The notes under the pieces are model-generated. The model searched no databases and had not been told where the DNA came from. It saw only the letters and a program-made list of their open reading frames with translations. Of a stretch of 64,000 nt of DNA, positions 58,912 through 64,000 are shown piece after piece. The position numbers were made by a program, and so were the translations under genes. Positions within the stretch are counted from its first letter, which is position 1; each line of letters begins with the position of its first letter. The stretch comes from Lentisalinibacter orientalis (lineage in GTDB: Bacteria > Pseudomonadota > Gammaproteobacteria > Steroidobacterales > Woeseiaceae), in contig NZ_JAPDRJ010000001.1 in the NCBI RefSeq assembly GCF_040706535.1, forward strand, positions 930,001 through 994,000, given 5' to 3'.

Positions 58912-60720
58912 GTGACGGACAAGCGAATCAACGACGTCGTGATCAAGATCGCGACCGTGAACGGCACCGGCTCCGCCAGCGCCAACGGTCTCCTGATGAA
59001 GTCCATCTTCCGCATGGGCGTGCCGGTGGTCGGCAAGAACTACTTCCCCTCCAACATCCAGGGCCTGCCCACCTGGTACGAGGTCCGCGTCACCGGCGCC
59101 GGCCACAAGGCCCGCGCGGGCCACGTCGACGTCATGGTGGCGATGAACGCGCAGACCTACGCGCAAGATCTCGCGGAGGTGGAGCCGGGCGGCTACCTCA
59201 TCTATGACTCCACCTGGCCCCGCTCCAGGCTCCTCGACCGCGAGGACGTCACGGTGATCGGTATCCCGCTGTCGAAGATGTGCAACGAGCACTTCGAGGG
59301 CGCGCGGGCACGCATCCTGATGAAGAACATCGCCTACGTCGGCGCGCTGGCCGCACTGCTCGACCTGGACCTGGAGATCATCCGCCGGAATCTGGCAGAC
59401 ACCTTCGCCAAGAAGCCGGCGCTGGTGGACTCCAACATGGAGGCGGTGAAGCTCGGCTACGACTACGCCGTCGAGAATTTCCCCTGTCCGCTGCCGCTCA
59501 CCGTGGAGAAGATGGACAAGACCAAGGGGCACGTGGTCATCGACGGCAACACGGCCGCGGGGCTCGGCTGCGTGTATGCCGGCGCTACCGTCGGCGCGTG
59601 GTACCCCATCACGCCGTCCACCTCCCTGATGGATGCCTTCAGCCGCTTCTGCAAGCAGCTGCGCGTGGACCCGGAAACGGGCAGGAACAACTACCTGATC
59701 GTGCAGGCCGAGGACGAGCTCGCCGCCATCGGCATGGTGCTGGGGGCGGCCTGGAACGGGGCCCGTGCCTTCACGCCGACCAGCGGCCCGGGCATCTCGC
59801 TCATGAACGAGTTCATCGGCTTCGCCTATTATGCGGAATTGCCGGTGGTGATCTTCGACGTGCAGCGCACCGGGCCGTCCACGGGCATGCCCACGCGCAC
59901 GCAGCAATCCGACATCCTGTCCTGCGCGTACGCCTCCCATGGCGACACCAAACACGTGCTGCTGTTTCCGGCCGACCCCCACGAGTGTTTCACCATGGCG
60001 CCGGTGGCCTTCGATCTCGCAGAGCGGCTGCAGACCCCGGTGATGGTGTTGTCGGATCTCGACATCGGCATGAACGACTGGATGGTGCCGGAGCTGACCT
60101 GGGACGAGTCCTACCAGCCGGACCGCGGCAAGGTGCTGCATGCCGAGGATCTGGAGAAGATCGAGAAATTCCATCGTTACCTGGACACGGACGGCGACGG
60201 CATCCCGTACCGCTCGCTGCCCGGCGAGCACCCGAAAGGCAGCTTCTTCACCCGCGGCTCCGGCCACAACAAGTACGGCGGCTATACCGAGGACGCCGAC
60301 GAGTACCAGGACGTGGTGGACCGGCTGCTGGTGAAGTGGGACACGGCGCGGGAGATGGTGCCGGAGCCGGTCATCGAGTATTCCAAGTTCAACCGGACCG
60401 CGGTGCTCACCGTCGGCAGCGGCGAGGCGGCCGTGCACGAGGCGGTGGAGCGCCTGGCGGAAGAGGGCGTGAAGCTCAACTACTGCCGGGTGAAGGCCTT
60501 CCCGTTCGGCGAGGCCGTGCAGGATTTCATCGCGAAACACGACCGGGTGTACGTGGTCGAACAGAACCGGGACGCGCAGCTGCGTTCCCTGCTGATCCTC
60601 GATGCGGGCATCGACCAGAAGAAGCTCGTGCCGGTGCTGCACTACAACGGCATGCCGATGAACGCCGGCTTCGTCGTCGACCGCATCCGCGAGGACCGGG
60701 AAAAAAACGAGGCAGCATGA
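58912..60720 (+). CDS. korA: 2-oxoacid:ferredoxin oxidoreductase, gamma-alpha fusion subunit
   Basis: The 602-aa protein starts at GTG 58912, 6 bp after GAGG. The N-terminal gamma domain (1-190) contains KIATVNGTGSASANGLL and GGYLIYDSTWPRS. The alpha domain contains WYPITPSTSLMDAF and EDELAAIGMVLGAAWNGARAFTPTSGPGISLMNE, and QRTGPSTGMPTRTQQSD contacts TPP and substrate. A C-terminal transketolase-like domain ends in KLVPVLHYNGMPM. It decarboxylates a 2-oxoacid (2-oxoglutarate most likely) to acyl-CoA. Central subunit of korCAB. Confidence 0.92.
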   Translation: MTDKRINDVVIKIATVNGTGSASANGLLMKSIFRMGVPVVGKNYFPSNIQGLPTWYEVRVTGAGHKARAGHVDVMVAMNAQTYAQDLAEVEPGGYLIYDSTWPRSRLLDREDVTVIGIPLSKMCNEHFEGARARILMKNIAYVGALAALLDLDLEIIRRNLADTFAKKPALVDSNMEAVKLGYDYAVENFPCPLPLTVEKMDKTKGHVVIDGNTAAGLGCVYAGATVGAWYPITPSTSLMDAFSRFCKQLRVDPETGRNNYLIVQAEDELAAIGMVLGAAWNGARAFTPTSGPGISLMNEFIGFAYYAELPVVIFDVQRTGPSTGMPTRTQQSDILSCAYASHGDTKHVLLFPADPHECFTMAPVAFDLAERLQTPVMVLSDLDIGMNDWMVPELTWDESYQPDRGKVLHAEDLEKIEKFHRYLDTDGDGIPYRSLPGEHPKGSFFTRGSGHNKYGGYTEDADEYQDVVDRLLVKWDTAREMVPEPVIEYSKFNRTAVLTVGSGEAAVHEAVERLAEEGVKLNYCRVKAFPFGEAVQDFIAKHDRVYVVEQNRDAQLRSLLILDAGIDQKKLVPVLHYNGMPMNAGFVVDRIREDREKNEAA

Positions 60721-60729
60721 ATGACCCAC

Positions 60730-60803
60730 GTAGGAGGGCCTTCAGGCCCGATCCGGTCCATCCGAATCAGGTGAAAAGGGATCGGGCCTGAAGGCCCTCC
60801 TAC
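60730..60803. repeat. REP inverted pair between korA and korB
   Basis: A direct copy (60730-60752) and an inverted copy (60781-60803) are separated by 28 bp. They are followed by GTGCCCATCGAGG, whose GAGG serves as korB Shine-Dalgarno. Confidence 0.9.
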
Positions 60804-60824
60804 GTGCCCATCGAGGCAACCGCT

Positions 60825-61880
60825 ATGAGCTACATCCCAAAACCCAAAGTCGCCCATCCGCGCCTGCCGAAGAACGACCTCGGCCTCACCGAGCGTGACT
60901 ACGAGGGCACCGTCTCCACGCTGTGCGCGGGCTGCGGCCACGACTCCATCACCAATGCCATCATCCGGGCGGTGTTCGAGCTCTCCATCCCGCCGCATCG
61001 GCTCGGCAAGATGAGCGGCATCGGCTGCTCGTCCAAGACGCCCGCCTATTTCGTCGGGCCCAGCCACGGCTTCAACTCCGTGCACGGTCGCATGCCCAGC
61101 GTGACCACCGGCGCGAACGCGGCCAACAAGGATCTCGTGTACCTGGGCGTCTCCGGCGACGGCGACTCGCTGTCCATCGGCCTGGGCCAGTTCACCCACG
61201 CCATCCGCCGCAATCTGAACATGTGCTACATCATCGAGAACAACGGCGTGTACGGCCTCACCAAGGGCCAGTTCTCGGCGTCGGCGGACGTGGGCTCCAA
61301 GGCGAAGAAGGGCGAGGAGAACCAGCAGCCGCCCATCGACCCGTGCCTGCTGGCGCTCGCCACCGGCGCCACCTACATCGCCCGCAGCTTCTCCGGCGAC
61401 AAGACGCAGCTGGTGCCGCTGATCAAGGGTGCGCTCACCCACCGGGGCTTCGCGCTGCTGGACGTTATCAGCCCCTGCGTGACCTTCAATGACCACGTGG
61501 GCTCCACCAAGAGCTACTCGCACACCCGCAAGTACTATCACCAGGTGGTGGGCACGGACTTCATCCCGCCGGCGGAGGAGATCAAGACGGCCTACGAGGA
61601 AGGCGAGGCCATGCCCGTGGAACTCCACGACGGCAGCCGCGTCGTGCTGAAGAAGGTGGACAAGGAATACGACCCCACCAGCCGTGCCAAGGCGTTCTCC
61701 TTCCTGCGCGACCATGCCAACCGGGGCGAGGTGGTCACCGGCCTGCTCTACATCCACGAGCGCAAGGGCGACATGCACGCCGTCGGCAACACGGTGGAGC
61801 AGCCGCTGAACTCGATTCCCTACGAGAAGCTCGGCCCGGGCGCCGAGGTGCTGAAAAAGCTCCAGGAAAAATGGATGTAG
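60825..61880 (+). CDS. korB: 2-oxoacid:ferredoxin oxidoreductase, beta (TPP) subunit
   Basis: The 351-aa protein starts at ATG 60825 (MSYIPKPKVAHP); the in-frame ATG at 60804 lies inside REP flank sequence. The Fe-S/TPP region is TLCAGCGHDSITNAII and GIGCSSKTPAYF. The TPP motif is VSGDGDSLSIGLGQFTHAIRRN to ENNGVYGLTKGQ (GDG-X~26-NN). The ferredoxin-like Cys of LLDVISPCVTFNDH is present. Together with KorA and KorC it forms a reversible oxoacid oxidoreductase. Stop codon TAG (61878-61880) is supplied by a REP. Confidence 0.93.
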   Translation: MSYIPKPKVAHPRLPKNDLGLTERDYEGTVSTLCAGCGHDSITNAIIRAVFELSIPPHRLGKMSGIGCSSKTPAYFVGPSHGFNSVHGRMPSVTTGANAANKDLVYLGVSGDGDSLSIGLGQFTHAIRRNLNMCYIIENNGVYGLTKGQFSASADVGSKAKKGEENQQPPIDPCLLALATGATYIARSFSGDKTQLVPLIKGALTHRGFALLDVISPCVTFNDHVGSTKSYSHTRKYYHQVVGTDFIPPAEEIKTAYEEGEAMPVELHDGSRVVLKKVDKEYDPTSRAKAFSFLRDHANRGEVVTGLLYIHERKGDMHAVGNTVEQPLNSIPYEKLGPGAEVLKKLQEKWM

Positions 61881-61951
61881 GAGGGCCTTCAGGCCCGACC
61901 GGGTCCGTCCGGAATCGGCAGCGACGCGGTCGGGCCTGAAGGCCCTCCTAC
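61877..61951. repeat. REP inverted pair between korB and the MmgE/PrpD gene
   Basis: A direct copy (61877-61899, containing the korB stop codon) and an inverted copy (61929-61951), 29 bp apart. Confidence 0.9.
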
Positions 61952-61958
61952 GTTTTTT
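61929..61958 (+). terminator. REP-derived intrinsic terminator after korB
   Basis: The inverted REP copy forms a GGGCCT-ga-AGGCCC-type hairpin, followed by CTCCTACG and then T7 (61953-61959 region). The larger stem formed with the upstream copy would reinforce it. It ends at the very start codon of the next gene. Confidence 0.5.
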
Positions 61959-61959
61959 T

Positions 61960-63405
61960 ATGACCGACGCCGCATCCGCACTCGCCGACTTCGCCCTCGG
62001 CCTCGATCCCTCCCGTATCCCGGACGAGGTCGCCGAGCGAGCCTGCCTGCACATCCTCGATGCGCTGGGCGTCGCGCTGGCGGCCACCACCTACCCCTTC
62101 GCCCGCCGCGGCCTGGCGGCCATCGGCAGCATGGCGGGCGGTGGCGACTACCCGGTCATCGGCCGCCCGGAGCGCCTGGCGATGCGCGATGCGGCCATCG
62201 CCAATGGCTTCCTGATCCACGGGCTGGATTTCGACGACACCCACGGCGAAAGCATCGTGCATACCTCCGCCAGCGCCGTGCCCACGGTGCTGGCCGCCGG
62301 GCTGAACGCGGATGCCACCGGGCCCGAGGCCCTGGCGGCCTACCTGGTGGCGGTGGAGGCCGATGCCCGCATCGGCAGCGTCGGCGGAGCGTTCCAGAAG
62401 CGGGGCTTCCATCCCACCGGCGTGGTCGGCGCCTTTGGCGCCACGCTGGCGGCAGGACGCCTCTGGCGGATGGACCCGGCCGCACTCGCCCGGGCGCAGG
62501 GCATCACGCTCAGTCTCGCCGGCGGCACGCTGCAGTTTCTGGAAGACGGTGCCTGGACGAAACGCATCCACCCCGGCTGGGCCGCCGCCTGCGGGCTGCA
62601 GGCCGCCGGGCTCGCCCGCGGCGGTTTCATCGGCCCCGCGCAGGCCTACGAAGGCCGTTTCGGGCTCTACCGGACCTACCTCGGCGAGGAGTGGGGCGAG
62701 GAGCGCGACGAGGCGTGCGACCATGACGGCGGGCAAGAGGCCGGCGGCGCCCTGGCATCGCGCCTGACGGACCTGGGCGAGCGCTGGGAGATGCTGCGCG
62801 TGGGCATCAAGCCGTATCCCGTCTGCCACTACAACCACGCGTATGCCGACTGCGTCCTGGCGCTCGTATCGGAGCACGGCATAACGCCCGGGGACGTGGA
62901 CCGGATGGTGGCCAGGGTGCACGCCGACGAGGTCGACGTGGTCTGCGAGCCCGCGGCGCGCAAGCGCCGGCCGCAGAGCGACTACGAGGCCAAGTTCAGC
63001 GTGCAGTACCTCATGGCCGCCACGCTGCTGAAGAAGCGGTTCACGCTGGAGGAACTCGAGGACGACGTGCTCGTCGATCCGGACGTCCTCGCGCTGGCGG
63101 ACCGCTGCGGCTACGAGGTGGACCCGGAGTCCACCTTCCCGCGCTATTTCCCGGGCGAGGTGGTCGTCCACACCCGCGACGGCCGGGAACTGCGCCATCA
63201 CGAGCCCGTGAACCGGGGCGCGGATCAGCGGCCCCTGTCCCGCGCCGACATCGTCGCCAAGTTCGAGGACAACGCCGGGCGGGCGCTCGCGAGACCCGCC
63301 GTGCGGTCGCTGCGGGACCACGTCCTCGACCTGCCGTCGCTGTCCCGGCTCGCGACGATCCCCGCGGCGATCCCCGCGACGATCGTCGCGGCGGTCACGG
63401 CCTGA
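61960..63405 (+). CDS. MmgE/PrpD-family protein
   Basis: The 481-aa protein shows the 2-methylcitrate dehydratase fold: HILDALGVALAATTYPFARRG, ANGFLIHGLDFDDTHGESIVHTSASAVPTVLA, KRGFHPTGVVGAFGA and IKPYPVCHYNHAYADC. The family includes PrpD, cis-aconitate decarboxylase-like and uncharacterised enzymes. No prp genes are nearby. ATG 61960 follows directly on the REP/T-run with no visible Shine-Dalgarno. The C-terminus ATIPAAIPATIVAAV is an Ala-rich tail derived from a short GCGACGATCCCC nucleotide repeat. Confidence 0.88.
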   Translation: MTDAASALADFALGLDPSRIPDEVAERACLHILDALGVALAATTYPFARRGLAAIGSMAGGGDYPVIGRPERLAMRDAAIANGFLIHGLDFDDTHGESIVHTSASAVPTVLAAGLNADATGPEALAAYLVAVEADARIGSVGGAFQKRGFHPTGVVGAFGATLAAGRLWRMDPAALARAQGITLSLAGGTLQFLEDGAWTKRIHPGWAAACGLQAAGLARGGFIGPAQAYEGRFGLYRTYLGEEWGEERDEACDHDGGQEAGGALASRLTDLGERWEMLRVGIKPYPVCHYNHAYADCVLALVSEHGITPGDVDRMVARVHADEVDVVCEPAARKRRPQSDYEAKFSVQYLMAATLLKKRFTLEELEDDVLVDPDVLALADRCGYEVDPESTFPRYFPGEVVVHTRDGRELRHHEPVNRGADQRPLSRADIVAKFEDNAGRALARPAVRSLRDHVLDLPSLSRLATIPAAIPATIVAAVTA

Positions 63406-63446
63406 TCGACCCGCAGTTTCTCCGCACTTCCCGCGCAATTCCTCCG

Positions 63447-63479
63447 TTCAGCTTCCGTTCAGCGCTCCGGGTCTAGCCT
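63447..63479 (+). promoter_or_regulatory. Paired TTCAGC sites and -10 box upstream of the last gene
   Basis: TTCAGC at 63447-63452 and 63458-63463 (11 bp apart, within a CGTTCAG direct repeat), then TAGCCT at 63474-63479. It has the same 11-bp geometry as the boxes of the small cytochromes but in opposite orientation relative to transcription. It likely recruits an OmpR-family regulator. Confidence 0.5.
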
Positions 63480-63506
63480 GAGTCTCCCGATCAAAGGGAG
63501 ACGACC

Positions 63507-64000
63507 ATGGAGCCGAGAACCACAACGTCGCACGGCGGTCGCACGGGGGCACGGGAGGCACGGCATCCCGCGGCCTTCTGGCACTACCTCGCCGCCACCA
63601 TTGCACTCGTCGTCCTGCCGGCGCTGAGTTTCGCCAGCACGGCGCCCACCATCCAGCTGTTCCCCACCACCGTGCTGGAGGACATCCGCCAGACGGGCGA
63701 CGTGGCGGCCGAGATGGAGACCGGACTGCAGGACGCCATCAGCCGGCTCGACCAGCAGCGCCGCCTCTATCAGGAGGCCAAGTGCGACGGCGCGGAGGAT
63801 GACCCCGGCTGCCAGCGCATCGCCAAACAGCTCGGCGCCACCTACCTCGAGATGCTGAACATCATGTCCGAGCGCCTGCCGGACATGGAGCGCTCCGTGC
63901 AGAACACCCACGCGAGCCTCGAGCGTCGGCTGCGCAGCGAACTCGGCAACAAGATGACCTCCTGGACCCTGCAGGAGACCCTGCTCGGTGTCGGCGAGGG
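63507..64000 (+). CDS. Secreted coiled-coil protein of unknown function (3' end outside window)
   Basis: The frame is open from ATG 63507 (MEPRTTTSHGGRTGAREARH, Shine-Dalgarno AAAGGGAG) to the window end, 164 codons seen. A hydrophobic signal segment (YLAATIALVVLPALSFAST) follows a 25-residue charged leader. Then comes a predicted alpha-helical/coiled-coil region with QLFPTTVLEDIRQTGDVAAEMETGL and RLDQQRRLYQEAKCDGAEDDPGCQ, carrying a likely disulfide pair. Not recognised. Control by a response-regulator-type promoter is suggested by its upstream repeats. Confidence 0.72.
   Translation, partial: MEPRTTTSHGGRTGAREARHPAAFWHYLAATIALVVLPALSFASTAPTIQLFPTTVLEDIRQTGDVAAEMETGLQDAISRLDQQRRLYQEAKCDGAEDDPGCQRIAKQLGATYLEMLNIMSERLPDMERSVQNTHASLERRLRSELGNKMTSWTLQETLLGVGE

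Overview
The window is about 64 kb of GC-rich bacterial chromosome with dense gene packing, short intergenic gaps and no phage or transposase genes. The gene content points to a gammaproteobacterium: a pspF-pspABC phage-shock locus with a sigma-54 promoter, an E. coli-type gshA, sodB, purT, a LexA box of the gammaproteobacterial form CTGT-N8-ACAG, a GlyGly-CTERM exoprotease and GTAG-type REP palindromes. The repertoire (korCAB, multihaem quinol-oxidising cytochromes, bactofilin) suggests a free-living Chromatiales-like or related lineage. I cannot name a genus. No rRNA, tRNA or CRISPR array was seen.

Layout. 0-5.5 kb: the end of an ABC-2 permease, purT, then divergent pspF and a psp operon extended by a second PspC, a PspB-like protein and a DUF6231 protein. 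5.5-13.6 kb: a GGDEF/EAL protein, an unusual membrane-anchored receiver protein, a bactofilin, a DUF2845 protein, an FMN-binding protein and gshA. 13.6-25.6 kb: an isoaspartyl peptidase, a secreted M12B-like metalloprotease with a rhombosortase-type tail, two unknown membrane proteins, oxidoreductases, an SLC13-type carrier with four TrkA-C modules and a KAS III-like enzyme. 25.6-36.4 kb: alpha/beta hydrolases (one a tandem form lacking its nucleophiles), an SOS-box-controlled UvrD-like helicase, an M20 hydrolase, a repeat-rich 640-bp gap, a conserved unknown gene pair and several metabolic genes. 36.4-49.8 kb: sodB, ilvA, an M16 protease, an acetylpolyamine amidohydrolase, a peptide-binding lipoprotein, pip-pyrC, an acyl-CoA ligase and an SDR.

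49.8-55.7 kb is the most interesting functional block. It holds a six-haem NapC/NirT-type protein with three membrane helices, an 11-haem cytochrome c fused to a b-type membrane domain, a HemN-like radical SAM protein and two tiny monohaem cytochromes with paired response-regulator-like boxes. The first two resemble in architecture the ImcH and CbcL inner-membrane quinol oxidases of Geobacter extracellular electron transfer. 55.7-64 kb holds a nitrilase-fold protein without its catalytic Cys, korC-korA-korB, an MmgE/PrpD protein and the start of a secreted coiled-coil protein.

Across the right half, about 17 copies of a GTAG-type REP hairpin occur, mostly as inverted pairs at gene ends. Several are woven into gene expression: they supply stop codons for three genes, appear to supply the Shine-Dalgarno for korA and korB, and in one case lie in frame inside an N-terminus.
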